Positions 17,144 to 26,864 of a DNA stretch of 64,000 bases are shown here, piece after piece (within the stretch, counting starts at the first letter, position 1; the number at the start of each line of letters is the position of its first letter). This stretch comes from Pseudomonas sp. GV085. Its GTDB lineage: Bacteria; Pseudomonadota; Gammaproteobacteria; Pseudomonadales; Pseudomonadaceae. The DNA lies in NCBI RefSeq assembly GCF_003050925.1, contig NZ_QAOV01000004.1, positions 310,001 to 374,000 of the forward strand, written 5' to 3'. The notes beneath the pieces are model-generated. The model did not search any database. It was not told where the DNA came from and saw only the letters and a list, made by a program, of their open reading frames with translations. Made by a program: the position numbers and the translations under genes.

Positions 17144-18757
17144 TTAAGCCTCGAGGCCGAGGATATCCCGAGCCACAGCCTCGGCAATGCGAATCCCGTC
17201 AACACCCGCCGACAGAATCCCACCTGCATAACCGGCACCCTCACCGGCCGGGAACAGACCTTTCACGTTCAGGCTCTGCAACGACTCGTTGCGGGTAATG
17301 CGCAGCGGTGAGGAGGTACGGGTCTCGATGCCGGTCAACACCGCATCGTGCAGCGAGTAACCACGAATCTGCTTTTCGAACGCCGGCAAGGCTTCGCGAA
17401 TCGCTTCGATGGCGAACGCCGGCAGTGCCAACGCCAGATCACCCAGGGCAATACCCGGCTTGTAGGACGGTTCGACGCTGCCCAGTTCGGTGGACGGTTT
17501 ACCCGCGATAAAATCGCCGACCAGTTGCGCCGGGGCTTCGTAGTTGCTGCCGCCCAGCACAAAGGCGTGGGATTCCAGGCGTTCCTGCAGCTCGATACCG
17601 GCCAGCGGGCCGCCCGGATAGTCGACTTCCGGGGTAATGCCGACGACGATCCCGGAGTTGGCATTGCGCTCGTTACGCGAGTACTGGCTCATGCCATTGG
17701 TGACCACGCGGTTCGGCTCGGAAGTCGCCGCCACCACCGTACCGCCCGGGCACATGCAGAAGCTGTAGACCGAACGGCCGTTCTTGGCGTGGTGCACCAG
17801 TTTGTAGTCGGCGGCGCCCAGTTTCGGGTGGCCGGCGTATTTGCCCAGGCGGGCACGGTCGATCAGCGATTGCGGGTGCTCGATGCGGAAACCCACCGAA
17901 AACGGCTTGGCTTCCATGAACACGCCTCGCCCGTGAAGCATGCGGAAGGTGTCGCGGGCACTGTGGCCGAGGGCGAGGATCACGTGCCTGGAATGTATCT
18001 GCTCGCCACCATTGAGCTCGACGCCGACCAGTTGGCCGTCTTCGATCAATACGTCGGTGACCCGCTGCTGGAAGCGCACTTCGCCGCCGAGGGCGCGAAT
18101 CTGCTCACGCATGTTTTCCACGACGCCGGTCAGGCGGAATGTACCGATGTGCGGTTTGCTGACGTAGAGGATCTCTTCCGGCGCGCCGGCCTTGACGAAT
18201 TCGTGCAGGACTTTGCGACCGAGGAATTTCGGATCCTTGATCTGGCTGTAGAGCTTGCCGTCGGAGAAAGTCCCCGCGCCGCCTTCACCAAATTGCACGT
18301 TGGACTCGGGGTTGAGCACGCTTTTGCGCCACAGGCCCCAGGTATCCTTGGTGCGCTGGCGTACTTCGGTGCCGCGCTCGAGGATGATTGGCTTGAAGCC
18401 CATTTGCGCCAGCAGCAGCCCGGCGAAAATCCCGCACGGACCGAAGCCGACGACGATCGGACGTGCGCTCAGGTCGGCCGGTGCCTGGCCTACCGCTTTG
18501 TAACTGACATCCGGAGCCACGTTGACGTTACGGTCATCGGCGAACTTGTGCAGTACCGCCGCCTCGTCGCGAACTTCAAGGTCGATGGTGTAGATGAAGC
18601 ACAGCTCGGAGGACTTTTTACGCGCATCGTAGCTGCGCTTGAACAAGGTGAAATCGAGCAGGTCATCGCTGGCAAGCCCTAAGCGCTGCACGATGGCAGG
18701 GCGCAGGTCTTCATCGGGATGGTCGATCGGCAACTTGAGTTCGGTGATTCGTAACAT
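17144..18757 (-). CDS. FAD-dependent oxidoreductase (COG2509-type)
   Basis: 537 residues. An N-terminal domain of about 95 residues (MLRITELKLPIDHPDEDL...) precedes an FAD-binding Rossmann motif GFGPCG (104-109), followed by ERG at the end of strand 2. Later features are NVQFGEGGAGTFSDGKL, CMCPGGTVVAATSE and the closing FPAGEGAGYAGGILSAGVDG. This is the COG2509 uncharacterised FAD dehydrogenase family, related to HI0933-like and electron-transfer flavoproteins. No substrate is known. The start at 18757 fits the family; an upstream in-frame extension has no homology I can see. Confidence 0.85.
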   Translation of the reverse strand: MLRITELKLPIDHPDEDLRPAIVQRLGLASDDLLDFTLFKRSYDARKKSSELCFIYTIDLEVRDEAAVLHKFADDRNVNVAPDVSYKAVGQAPADLSARPIVVGFGPCGIFAGLLLAQMGFKPIILERGTEVRQRTKDTWGLWRKSVLNPESNVQFGEGGAGTFSDGKLYSQIKDPKFLGRKVLHEFVKAGAPEEILYVSKPHIGTFRLTGVVENMREQIRALGGEVRFQQRVTDVLIEDGQLVGVELNGGEQIHSRHVILALGHSARDTFRMLHGRGVFMEAKPFSVGFRIEHPQSLIDRARLGKYAGHPKLGAADYKLVHHAKNGRSVYSFCMCPGGTVVAATSEPNRVVTNGMSQYSRNERNANSGIVVGITPEVDYPGGPLAGIELQERLESHAFVLGGSNYEAPAQLVGDFIAGKPSTELGSVEPSYKPGIALGDLALALPAFAIEAIREALPAFEKQIRGYSLHDAVLTGIETRTSSPLRITRNESLQSLNVKGLFPAGEGAGYAGGILSAGVDGIRIAEAVARDILGLEA

Positions 18758-18864
18758 GGCGGGATCCGGTTCGCGGGGCGCACAACTGCGCCAGGGCGTT
18801 TGAAGCCGGCGATTATAAGCCCCAAAGACAGCGTCCAGTGAGGCAAAAACCGCCTCTCGTCGAA

Positions 18865-19533
18865 TCAGTCGTCGCGCGAGCCGCCGAAATACCCGCATCC
18901 ACGCTGGACCTGGCCGTCAACGCGCAGCTCGGCACTCATGTGCTGGATGCTGCCAGTTCTGCTGTCGACGCAACGTTGCGGTGCAACCCACAGTTCTATG
19001 TGTTGGTTATTGACTTCGGTGCTGAGGTTGAAACGGCCGTCGCCCAGTTGCTCTTCCACGTAGGGCACGGCGAGGGGCGGCTGGCCGGCGCTGTCAATGA
19101 CCATGCCTTTGCCGCTGACCTTGACGTCCCACTCCGGCGTATGGCCGGCGGCGCGCAGGGTCAGCAGCTTGAAATTCGGATCGTCGCACGCGGTGCCCGA
19201 GCGCTCGACGCGGTACAACTGCTCCAGATCGAGCTGGCCGTCACCACCGCTGCCGGCCACAACGCGCCCACGCACGTCGGCAAACAGTTTGCCCTGCTTG
19301 TCCGCCAGGTTTGCGGCCTGCTGCAGGACGCTGGTACCGCCCGTGTCGTTGACCACGTAGCGGTTTGCCTGGTTGCACGGCTGGAACAGCAGCTTGCCGT
19401 CCGCCGCGGTCAACTGGCCTTGCATGCGTGTCTGGCCGACGTGGGAGGCGTTCTGCCGTTCGCCCTCGAACAACTGGCAAGCGGCGAACAGCGGAAGCAG
19501 GGCTATGAGGACTAGGGAACGGGCAACACGCAT
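18865..19533 (-). CDS. COG3650-type predicted lipoprotein
   Basis: 222 residues. The signal ends in LFAACQ (Cys19 as a probable lipobox cysteine). The mature part has alternating strands and two paired cysteines near each end. It includes LTLRAAGHTPEWDVKVSGKGM, which resembles the COG3650/DUF-type heat-stable META-like lipoproteins. AGGAGACC precedes the ATG at 19533. The function is unknown; a peptidoglycan- or stress-related envelope role is only a guess. Confidence 0.7.
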   Translation of the reverse strand: MRVARSLVLIALLPLFAACQLFEGERQNASHVGQTRMQGQLTAADGKLLFQPCNQANRYVVNDTGGTSVLQQAANLADKQGKLFADVRGRVVAGSGGDGQLDLEQLYRVERSGTACDDPNFKLLTLRAAGHTPEWDVKVSGKGMVIDSAGQPPLAVPYVEEQLGDGRFNLSTEVNNQHIELWVAPQRCVDSRTGSIQHMSAELRVDGQVQRGCGYFGGSRDD

Positions 19534-19706
19534 CTTGGGGTCTCCTGACAAGTGCCGCCACGTTACTCAGGCTGACCGTTCATCACAAGGCTGGAGTTGC
19601 TCTCTGGCAAAGTAGAGGGTGATTTGCGGCAACATCTTGTGAATTATTCCGATGCCGAGTTTCAGGGTGCCAAAGGTAAGCTGCCGCGGTTTTACAGGGG
19701 GCGGAT

Positions 19707-20063
19707 ATGAAGAACGCTATGGGCTGGAAGAGCTGGTTGTTTTTAATTGTGATGACGGGGGCCACGGGCAGTCAGGCTGCCGAGATCAATTTGTCTTCGG
19801 CAACCGACTTCACCCGAATGGATTTGCTATTGAAGGACAACGACAGACTTCATTCGGTGTTTGAAATGAATGTCACGCTCAGTCCTGAAGCAACTGAGCG
19901 CATGCAGCGCATTAGCCTCGAGTCGGTAGGCCAGAAATTGACGCTATCGATCAATGGCTGGAAGGTTTCTGAGACGACAGTGCAATCGGTCCTGGGATCG
20001 CAGTTCAGAGTGTCCATCCCGAAAGCCATCGCCAAAGACCTCTTGCCCACGTTGGTTGATTGA
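19707..20063 (+). CDS. Small exported protein resembling the SecDF P1 head subdomain
   Basis: 118 residues with a signal peptide (1-25, ending SQA-AE). The mature part has FEMNVTLSPEATERMQRIS, then VGQKLTLSINGWKVSE, then a strand before the end. This reproduces the pattern of the SecD/SecF first periplasmic (P1) head subdomain, where a strand, helix and NVGKxLAIVLDG-like strand are typical. No membrane domain follows, so it is a free-standing periplasmic module, not a SecD fragment. Its job is unknown. It is followed after 12 bp by a convergent SDR gene. Confidence 0.65.
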   Translation: MKNAMGWKSWLFLIVMTGATGSQAAEINLSSATDFTRMDLLLKDNDRLHSVFEMNVTLSPEATERMQRISLESVGQKLTLSINGWKVSETTVQSVLGSQFRVSIPKAIAKDLLPTLVD

Positions 20064-20075
20064 GCTTGAACCGGC

Positions 20076-20675
20076 TCAGCCTACCTGAAAGGTCTGACCC
20101 GTTTGCAGGCCTTCCACGCTTTTGGCGTAGGCCAAGGCCACATCCGCCGCAGGAACCGGCTTGAAGCCACGGAAGTACGGCGCGTATTTGCCCATGGCCT
20201 CGACCAGGACGTTCGGGCTGATCGAATTCACACGCAAGCCGCGGGGCAGTTCGATGGCGGCGGCCCGGACGAAGCTGTCCAGTGCACCGTTGACCAAGGC
20301 TGCCGAGGCACCACTGTAAATCGGATCGTGACTGAGTACGCCAGTGGTGAAGGTGAACGAAGCGCCGTCGTTGGCGAACTCGCGACCGATCAGCAACAGG
20401 TTGACCTGGCCCATGAGTTTGTCTTTCAGGCCCAGGGCAAAGCTCTCTTCGGTCATCTCATTGAGCGGGGCAAAGGTCACGTTGCCCGCGGCGCACACCA
20501 GCGCGTCGAATTTGCCGGTCTGCGCGAATAGTTTGCGAATCGAGGCGCTGTCACTGATGTCCACCCGGAAGTCGCCGCTGGTGCGACCGATGCGGATGAT
20601 TTCGTGGCGTTGCGATAGTTCTTTGTCGATAGCCGATCCGATGGTACCGCCTGCGCCGATCAAAAGAATTTTCAT
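20076..20675 (-). CDS. Short-chain dehydrogenase/reductase, atypical
   Basis: 199 residues. The cofactor loop is GAGGTIG (7-13) followed by R32 after strand 2, suggesting NADP(H). NAG is represented by VCAAGNV. The expected catalytic YxxxK is altered: the position reads YSGAS, with no lysine four residues after the tyrosine. So either it is a non-classical SDR or catalysis differs. It is divergent from a LysR-type regulator 107 bp away, the classical layout of a regulator and its target. Confidence 0.8.
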   Translation of the reverse strand: MKILLIGAGGTIGSAIDKELSQRHEIIRIGRTSGDFRVDISDSASIRKLFAQTGKFDALVCAAGNVTFAPLNEMTEESFALGLKDKLMGQVNLLLIGREFANDGASFTFTTGVLSHDPIYSGASAALVNGALDSFVRAAAIELPRGLRVNSISPNVLVEAMGKYAPYFRGFKPVPAADVALAYAKSVEGLQTGQTFQVG

Positions 20676-20782
20676 GGAAGCTGATCCTCGTTATGGGTTG
20701 AACAAGGCATCAGTTTAGAGTGGTTTTTTCTCTAGATAAGCGCACTAATAGGCAACCTTTGGTTTTCAAATGGAAACAATCC

Positions 20783-21691
20783 ATGAGTGAGATGGATGAC
20801 CTGGCCGCGTTCGCCGTATTGATCGAAGCGGGAAGTTTCACCCTGGCGGCGCAGCAGCTCGGTTGCAGCAAAGGCCAGCTGTCCAAGCGCATCAGCCAGT
20901 TGGAGGCGCAGTTTTGCGTGGTGCTGTTGCAGCGCACCACTCGCCGTTTGAGCCTGACGGCAGCCGGCGCTGCGTTGTTGCCACAGGCTCAGGCGCTGGT
21001 GGTGCAAGTCGAGCGGGCGCGTCAGGCGCTGGCGCGGCTGAAGGACGACATGGCCGGCCCGGTACGGATGACAGTTCCGGTATCGCTCGGGGAAACCTTC
21101 TTCGATGGCTTGTTGCTGGAGTTCTCCGCCAGGTATCCCCAGGTGCAGATCGAACTGGAGCTCAACAACAGCTACCGCGAACTGTCCCGCGACGGCTTCG
21201 ATCTGGCGATTCGTTCTGACGTGGCGATTGACCAGCGACTGGTGGCGCGTCCGTTGCTGGCTTGGCAAGAACTGACCTGCGCCAGCCCGGCTTACCTGGA
21301 GCAATACGGTGAACCGCAAACGCCCCAGGCGCTGGCCGAACATCGTTGCCTGCTCAACAGCCATTACAGCGGCCGCGAAGAATGGCTGTATCACCAGCAG
21401 CATGAATTGTTGCGGGTGCGGGTGTCGGGGCCGTTCGCCAGCAACCACTACAACCTGTTGAAGAAAGCCGCACTGGTCGGTGCCGGTATTGCGCGCCTGC
21501 CATCCTACTGTTTGCCAACAGAACTGGCCGACGGGCGTTTGCGATGGCTCCTGCGCGATTATCAGACCCGCAGCATGCCGATGTATCTGGTGCATCCTTA
21601 TCAGGGCGGATTGCCCAAGCGCACGCAGGTGCTGGCGGATTATTTGATCGGGTGGTTCAAGCGCAGTGGGGAGGCGCTGGATCGACTGTAG
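20783..21691 (+). CDS. LysR-family transcriptional regulator
   Basis: 302 residues. The N-terminal winged helix-turn-helix spans about 1-60 (MDDLAAFAVLIEAGSFTLAAQQLGCSKGQLSKRISQLE), a typical LysR DNA-binding domain. The remaining residues form a periplasmic-binding-like effector domain. It belongs to the subgroup that controls adjacent oxidoreductases and is divergent from the SDR gene, so it probably regulates that gene and itself. Start ATG 20783 is preferred; an alternative ATG nine bases downstream would give the shortest family-like N terminus. The inducer is unknown. Confidence 0.85.
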   Translation: MSEMDDLAAFAVLIEAGSFTLAAQQLGCSKGQLSKRISQLEAQFCVVLLQRTTRRLSLTAAGAALLPQAQALVVQVERARQALARLKDDMAGPVRMTVPVSLGETFFDGLLLEFSARYPQVQIELELNNSYRELSRDGFDLAIRSDVAIDQRLVARPLLAWQELTCASPAYLEQYGEPQTPQALAEHRCLLNSHYSGREEWLYHQQHELLRVRVSGPFASNHYNLLKKAALVGAGIARLPSYCLPTELADGRLRWLLRDYQTRSMPMYLVHPYQGGLPKRTQVLADYLIGWFKRSGEALDRL

Positions 21692-21699
21692 CGACCCCC

Positions 21700-21802
21700 T
21701 GTAGGAGCGAGCTTGCTCGCGAAGAACGTATAGACACCACGTTCATCCAGCCAGCCACCGTCATCGTTAACGTCCATCGCGAGCGAGCTCGCTCCTACAA
21801 GG
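21700..21802. repeat. Paired CTGTAGGAGCGAGC REP-type inverted repeat
   Basis: CTGTAGGAGCGAGCTTGCTC with GCGA at one end, and ATCGCGAGCGAGCTCGCTCC with TACA at the other, about 50 bp apart. It lies between the convergent LysR gene and livF. The same family is at 39506, 49124 and 61771. Confidence 0.85.
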
Positions 21803-21822
21803 GATCTCATGGTGGGCATAAA

Positions 21823-21850
21823 AAAACGGCCCGAAGGCCGTTTTCTGTTT
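21823..21850. terminator. Bidirectional terminator after livF
   Basis: AAAACGGCC-CGAA-GGCCGTTTT (21823-21844) followed by CTGTTT, with A-tract before and T-tract after. It ends the livF transcript on the minus strand, and possibly the LysR one. Confidence 0.85.
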
Positions 21851-21861
21851 ACCGCAATGGC

Positions 21862-22563
21862 TTAGCCGCCGAGGTACGCTTCGCGCACTTTCGGGTCGGT
21901 CAGCAATGCTTCGCCGGTGCCTTGCATCACGACCCGGCCGTTCTCCAGCACGTAGGCGCGGTCAGCGATTTTCAGCGCCTGGTTGGCGTTCTGCTCGACC
22001 AGGAACACCGTTACACCGTCCTTGCGCAGCTGTTCGATGATGTCGAAGATCTGCTGGATGATGATCGGTGCCAGGCCCAGGGAAGGCTCGTCGAGCAGCA
22101 ACAGCTTGGGCTTGCTCATCAGCGCACGGCCGATGGCGAGCATTTGCTGTTCGCCACCGGACATGGTGCCACCACGCTGGGCGAAGCGTTCCTTCAGGCG
22201 TGGGAAAAGTCCGAGGACCTTGTCCATCTGTTCCTCATAGTCGCCCTTGGCGGTGAAGAAACCACCCATGGAGAGGTTTTCTTCCACGGTCAGGCGGGAA
22301 AACACCCGACGACCTTCCGGTACCACGGCGATGCTCTTGCGCATGATCTGCGAGGAGTCCTGGCCGACCAGTTCCTCACCCATGTAGCGGATGCTGCCGC
22401 TGTGGGCCTGCGGCGAACCGCAGAGCGTCATCAGCAGGGTCGACTTGCCGGCACCGTTGGCGCCGATCAGGGTCACGATCTCGCCCTGGCGGACTTCGAC
22501 GTTGACGCTGTGCAGGGCCTGGATCTTGCCGTAGAAGGTGGAAACGTTTTCGAACTGCAGCAT
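21862..22563 (-). CDS. livF: Branched-chain amino acid ABC transporter, ATP-binding protein
   Basis: 233 residues. It is the second ATPase of the high-affinity leucine/isoleucine/valine importer. Walker A is GANGAGKST (34-42), the signature is TMSGGEQQM, and Walker B is LLLLDEPSLGL, followed by a switch His. Its start at 22563 is adjacent to the livG stop, with one base between the genes. It is the last gene of the operon and is followed by a terminator. Confidence 0.94.
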   Translation of the reverse strand: MLQFENVSTFYGKIQALHSVNVEVRQGEIVTLIGANGAGKSTLLMTLCGSPQAHSGSIRYMGEELVGQDSSQIMRKSIAVVPEGRRVFSRLTVEENLSMGGFFTAKGDYEEQMDKVLGLFPRLKERFAQRGGTMSGGEQQMLAIGRALMSKPKLLLLDEPSLGLAPIIIQQIFDIIEQLRKDGVTVFLVEQNANQALKIADRAYVLENGRVVMQGTGEALLTDPKVREAYLGG

Positions 22564-23331
22564 TTACGCTTCCCCCAGGTAGGCTTTGATCACTTCAGGA
22601 TTGTCGCGGATCTGTTCCGGCGTGCCGTTGGCCAGGGGGGTACCCTGGTTGATCACGACGATGTGGTCGGAAATGCTCATGACCAGTTTCATGTCGTGTT
22701 CGATCAGCAGCACGGTGACGTTGTGCTCTTCACGCAGCATGCTGATCAGCGCCTTGAGGTCTTCGGTTTCCTTCGGGTTCAGGCCCGCGGCCGGTTCGTC
22801 GAGCATGAGGATCCGCGGACGGGTCATCATGCAGCGAGCGATTTCCAGACGACGTTGCTGACCGTAGGCCAGGGTGCCAGCAGGACGGTTGGCAAACGCC
22901 TTGAGGTTGACCTTGTCCAGCCAGTACTCGGCGAATTCCATGGCCTCGCGCTCGCTTTTGCGGAACGACGGCGTCTTGAACAGACCGGACAGGAAGTTGG
23001 TGTTCAGGTGACGGTGCTGGGCGATCAAGAGGTTCTCGACCGCGGTCATGTCCTTGAACAACCGCACGTTCTGGAAGGTGCGCACCACGCCCTTGAGGGC
23101 GATCTTGTGGCCGGGCAGGCCCTCGATCGACTCGCCGTCCAGCAGGATGCTGCCGCCGCTTGGCTTGTAGAAGCCGGTCAGGCAGTTGAACACGGTGGTC
23201 TTGCCGGCGCCGTTAGGGCCGATCAATGCCACCACCTGTTTTTCCTTCACGCTCAAGGCCACGCCGTTGACCGCCAGCAAGCCGCCGAAGCGCATGCTCA
23301 GGTTTTCTACTTTGAGGATCTCGCGGCTCAT
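22564..23331 (-). CDS. livG: Branched-chain amino acid ABC transporter, ATP-binding protein
   Basis: 255 residues. The first ATPase of the Liv importer: Walker A is GPNGAGKTT (38-46), the signature appears as [13 protein letters not shown], and Walker B is [12 protein letters not shown]. The [19 protein letters not shown] context and the longer C-terminal tail are typical for LivG. It overlaps the livM stop by 4 bp. Confidence 0.95.
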   Translation of the reverse strand: MSREILKVENLSMRFGGLLAVNGVALSVKEKQVVALIGPNGAGKTTVFNCLTGFYKPSGGSILLDGESIEGLPGHKIALKGVVRTFQNVRLFKDMTAVENLLIAQHRHLNTNFLSGLFKTPSFRKSEREAMEFAEYWLDKVNLKAFANRPAGTLAYGQQRRLEIARCMMTRPRILMLDEPAAGLNPKETEDLKALISMLREEHNVTVLLIEHDMKLVMSISDHIVVINQGTPLANGTPEQIRDNPEVIKAYLGEA

Positions 23332-24584
23332 TTGCGCAGCTCCATGTGAGGACGTTGCATGGGCAGCAGACCTTGAGGACGCCAGATCATCATCAGCACC
23401 ATCAAGGCGCCGAACATCAACATGCGGTATTCACTGAACTCACGCATCATTTCCGGCAACAGGATCATTACCGTGGCCGCGAGTACGACACCCAGTTGCG
23501 AGCCCATGCCGCCCAACACCACGATGGCGAGGATGGTCGCCGACTCGATGAAGGTGAAGGACTCTGGTGTCACCAGGCCCTGACGCGCGGCGAAGAAGCT
23601 GCCGGCGAAACCAGCAAAGCAGGCACCCAGGGTGAAGGCTGAAAGCTTGATGATCGTCGGGTTCAGACCCAGCGCACGGCAGGCGATTTCGTCTTCACGC
23701 AGGGCTTCCCAGGCACGGCCCAGAGGCATGCGCAGCAAGCGGTTGATGACGAACAGGGCGAACAGCGCGAGAAACAACGCCACCAGGTAGAGGAAGATCA
23801 CCTTGTTGATCGAGTTGTATTCCAGGCCGAAGTACTCGTGGAACGTCTGCAGGCCTTCAGCCGCTTTACGTTCGAAGGTCAGGCCGAAGAACGTCGGTTT
23901 CTCGATGTTGCTGATGCCGTTCGGCCCCCCCGTAAGGCCAGTCAGGTTACGCAGGAACAGCCGGATGATTTCACCGAAGCCCAGCGTCACGATCGCCAGA
24001 TAGTCACCACGCAGACGCAGGACCGGGAAGCCCAGCAGGAAGCCGAAGGTGGCCGCCATCATCCCGGCAATCGGCAGGCAGATCCAGAAGCTCAAACCGT
24101 AGTAGTGCGACAGCAGCGCATAACTGTAGGCGCCGACGGCATAGAAGCCGACATAACCGAGGTCGAGCAGGCCGGCCAGGCCGACCACGATGTTCAGGCC
24201 GAGGCCGAGCATCACGTAGATCAGCACCAGCGTGGCGATGTCTACCGCGCCGCGAGAGCCGAAGAACGGCCAGATCAGCGCACCGGCGATCAGCGCGATG
24301 ATGATCCAGCGTTGGGTGGTCGGCAGGGTCAGGAAGTTGCTGGCCTTGGCCGGAATCAGAGGCATGCTGGGCGAGGAGCGCCAGGCCGAGCTGATCTGCT
24401 GGTCGAACAGTACACGAAGGAACATCAGCACCGAGCACACGGCGATGGTGATCAGCGTTGTAGTGCTGGTGCCATGGACTTCGAGGTCGATGCCGACGAT
24501 GGTCAGCTTCAGACCGAGTACCGGGTAGGCAACGGCCCACACCAGCAAGGCACTGAACAGTGCCTGTTTAAGATTCCTAGTCAT
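23328..24584 (-). CDS. livM: Branched-chain amino acid ABC transporter, permease LivM
   Basis: 418 residues with about 9-10 hydrophobic helices. The N-terminal extension (about 90 residues including two helices) is typical of Pseudomonas/enteric LivM. The conserved [25 protein letters not shown] and [16 protein letters not shown] (EAA-like coupling loop region) are present. It overlaps livH by 4 bp, supporting one transcript. Confidence 0.94.
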   Translation of the reverse strand: MTRNLKQALFSALLVWAVAYPVLGLKLTIVGIDLEVHGTSTTTLITIAVCSVLMFLRVLFDQQISSAWRSSPSMPLIPAKASNFLTLPTTQRWIIIALIAGALIWPFFGSRGAVDIATLVLIYVMLGLGLNIVVGLAGLLDLGYVGFYAVGAYSYALLSHYYGLSFWICLPIAGMMAATFGFLLGFPVLRLRGDYLAIVTLGFGEIIRLFLRNLTGLTGGPNGISNIEKPTFFGLTFERKAAEGLQTFHEYFGLEYNSINKVIFLYLVALFLALFALFVINRLLRMPLGRAWEALREDEIACRALGLNPTIIKLSAFTLGACFAGFAGSFFAARQGLVTPESFTFIESATILAIVVLGGMGSQLGVVLAATVMILLPEMMREFSEYRMLMFGALMVLMMIWRPQGLLPMQRPHMELRK

Positions 24585-25504
24585 ACTTTCTCAACCTCCG
24601 GACGTCCCAACAGGCCGGTTGGCCGGAACAACAACACCAGAACCAATAGACCGAACGCCACGACGTCCTTGTACTGGTCGCCGAAGATATCGGCACCAAA
24701 GGCTTCCGCCACCCCCAGCACGATCCCCCCGAGCATGGCGCCGGGGATGCTGCCGATACCACCCAGTACCGCGGCGGTGAAGGCCTTGAGGCCGACCAGG
24801 AAACCGGCGTTCGGGTTGATCACACCGTATTGCATGCTCAGCAGCACGGCCGCGATGGCCGCCAGTGCGGCACCGACGACGAAGGTCAGGGCAATGATGT
24901 TGTTGGTGTTGATACCCAGAAGATTGGCCATCTTGATGTCTTCGGCACAGGCGCGGCAGGCGCGACCCAAGCGAGAGCGGGAGATGAATAGCGTCAGGCC
25001 GAGCATGGCGACAAAGGTCACCACGAACACCACGATTTGCATGTAGGAAATCAGCACTTCATGTGCGCCACCTGGGCCGATGGCAAAGTTGCCCGGAATC
25101 AGGTTGGGAATGGATTTGTCCTTGGAGTCTTGCGCCAGCAGAACCGTGTTCTGCAGGAAGATCGACATGCCGATGGCGGAAATCAGCGGGATCAGACGGT
25201 TGCTGCCGCGCAAGGGGCGGTAGGCGATCCGTTCGATGCTGTAGCCGTAGGCACTGGTGACGACAATGGTTGCCAGAAAAGCAGCGGTCATCAACAGCGG
25301 AACGCTGTCGAGTCCCAGCATGGCCAGCCCGGCGATGGCGATGAACGCCACGTAGGAGCCGATCATGTACACCTCGCCGTGGGCGAAGTTGATCATTCCA
25401 ATGATGCCGTAAACCATCGTATAGCCGATGGCGATCAGGGCATACGTGCTGCCAATGGTCAGACCATTAACCAGCTGTTGGAAAAAGTGATAGATGTCAG
25501 GCAT
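24581..25504 (-). CDS. livH: Branched-chain amino acid ABC transporter, permease LivH
   Basis: 307 residues with about eight hydrophobic helices. [20 protein letters not shown] at the N terminus and [13 protein letters not shown] are LivH hallmarks. It forms the membrane channel with LivM. The gene is 232 bp downstream of the braC-like gene, with a terminator-like hairpin in that gap that may lower expression of the permease genes relative to the binding protein. Confidence 0.94.
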   Translation of the reverse strand: MPDIYHFFQQLVNGLTIGSTYALIAIGYTMVYGIIGMINFAHGEVYMIGSYVAFIAIAGLAMLGLDSVPLLMTAAFLATIVVTSAYGYSIERIAYRPLRGSNRLIPLISAIGMSIFLQNTVLLAQDSKDKSIPNLIPGNFAIGPGGAHEVLISYMQIVVFVVTFVAMLGLTLFISRSRLGRACRACAEDIKMANLLGINTNNIIALTFVVGAALAAIAAVLLSMQYGVINPNAGFLVGLKAFTAAVLGGIGSIPGAMLGGIVLGVAEAFGADIFGDQYKDVVAFGLLVLVLLFRPTGLLGRPEVEKV

Positions 25505-25683
25505 TACAGCGCTCCTAAAAACCTGATACGCATTTCACTGGTGGAGTCATTTTCCCGCCCGAGCCCCGTGGATCTGCATCCACTTCGAATTCGGGGTTTG
25601 CCAGCGAACCGCTGATGACGGTTTTGAGATTTTCAGGTGGGGAGACTGGCGGATCACGCCAGCGCGGCCCAATACGTTCGTAA

Positions 25684-25720
25684 AATAAAGCCCACGGCAC
25701 GCCGTGGGCTTTATTGGCAG
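25684..25720 (-). terminator. Hairpin between the binding-protein gene and livHMGF
   Basis: The arms AATAAAGCCCACGGC (25684-25698) and GCCGTGGGCTTTATT (25701-25715) are perfectly complementary, with a two-base loop (effectively a larger loop). On the minus strand it follows the substrate-binding protein stop within 22 bp and is followed by TTTA. It can act as a partial terminator giving excess binding protein. Confidence 0.8.
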
Positions 25721-25736
25721 TCAGTCAGGCAACGCC

Positions 25737-26864
25737 TTACTGAGGCTTGGCTTCAGTTTTAGGTTTGCCGAAGTGCCACTCGTAAACCACAAATTTGAAG
25801 TCTTTCAGGTCACCCTTGGCGTCGAAGCTCAGGTCGCCAGTCGGGGTCTTGAAGGTGCCGGCGTGGATGGCTTCAGCCACTTTGGCGGCGTCTTCGGACT
25901 TGGCGGCCTTGATGCCGTCGGCGATCACGGTCACAGCCGAGTAGGCCGGGAACACGAACGGACCGCTCGGGTCTTCTTTCTTGGCTTTGAACGCGTCAGC
26001 CAGGGCGACGTTGGCCGGATCCTGGTCGAAGGATTTCGGCAGGGTCACCAGCAGACCTTCGGAAGCGTCCTTGGCGATCTGCGAAATGGAGTCGTTACCC
26101 ACGCCTTCCGGACCCATGAATTTGGCTTTCAGGCCTTTTTCCTGGGATTGACGCAGGATCAGACCCAGCTCCGGGTGGTAGCCGCCGTAGTAGACGAAGT
26201 CGACGTTGGCTTGCTTGAGCTTGGAGATCATCGACGAGAAGTCTTTGTCGCCGGCGTTGATGCCTTCGAACACGGCAACTTTCACGCCTTTGCCTTCCAG
26301 GGTTTTCTTCACGGCGGTGGCGATGCCTTCACCGTATTGCTGTTTGTCGTGCAGGACGGCAACGATTTTCGGTTTTACGAAATCGGCAATGTAGTTACCG
26401 GCGGCAGGGCCCTGGGCGCTGTCCAGGCCGATGGTGCGGAACACCATTTTGTAACCACGGCTGGTGATGTCCGGGCTGGTGGCAGCCGGGGTGATCATGA
26501 TCACGCCTTCGTCTTCGTAGATGTCCGAAGCCGGTTGAGTGGAGCTGGAGCACAGGTGACCGACCACGAACTTGACGCCATCGTTGACGACTTTGTTCGC
26601 GACTGCTACCGCTTGTTTTGGATCACAGGCGTCATCGTATTCAACGGCTTCGAGTTTCTTGCCGTCTACGCCGCCCTTGGCGTTGATCTGCTCGATGGCC
26701 ATTTTGGCGCCACTGAACTGCATGTCGCCGTATTGGGCTACAGGACCGGTTTTAGGGCCGGCGATGCCGATCTTGATGGTGTCAGCTGCGAACGAATGGC
26801 TGGCAACCCCGGCCAGAACCATAGCGGCAAACAGTTTGGAAATCTGCTTAGTAGCCTTAGTCAT
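25737..26864 (-). CDS. braC: Branched-chain amino acid ABC transporter, periplasmic binding protein
   Basis: 375 residues with a signal peptide (1-26, ...GVASHSFA-A). The mature protein is a leucine/isoleucine/valine-binding protein with IAGPKTGPVAQYGDMQFSGAKMAI, the conserved VVGHLCSSSTQPASDIYEDE containing the cysteine of a disulphide, and AYSAVTVIADGIK. It captures branched-chain amino acids for LivHMGF. It is first in the operon, and a 350-bp upstream region holds a palindrome (26966-26981). Confidence 0.93.
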   Translation of the reverse strand: MTKATKQISKLFAAMVLAGVASHSFAADTIKIGIAGPKTGPVAQYGDMQFSGAKMAIEQINAKGGVDGKKLEAVEYDDACDPKQAVAVANKVVNDGVKFVVGHLCSSSTQPASDIYEDEGVIMITPAATSPDITSRGYKMVFRTIGLDSAQGPAAGNYIADFVKPKIVAVLHDKQQYGEGIATAVKKTLEGKGVKVAVFEGINAGDKDFSSMISKLKQANVDFVYYGGYHPELGLILRQSQEKGLKAKFMGPEGVGNDSISQIAKDASEGLLVTLPKSFDQDPANVALADAFKAKKEDPSGPFVFPAYSAVTVIADGIKAAKSEDAAKVAEAIHAGTFKTPTGDLSFDAKGDLKDFKFVVYEWHFGKPKTEAKPQ

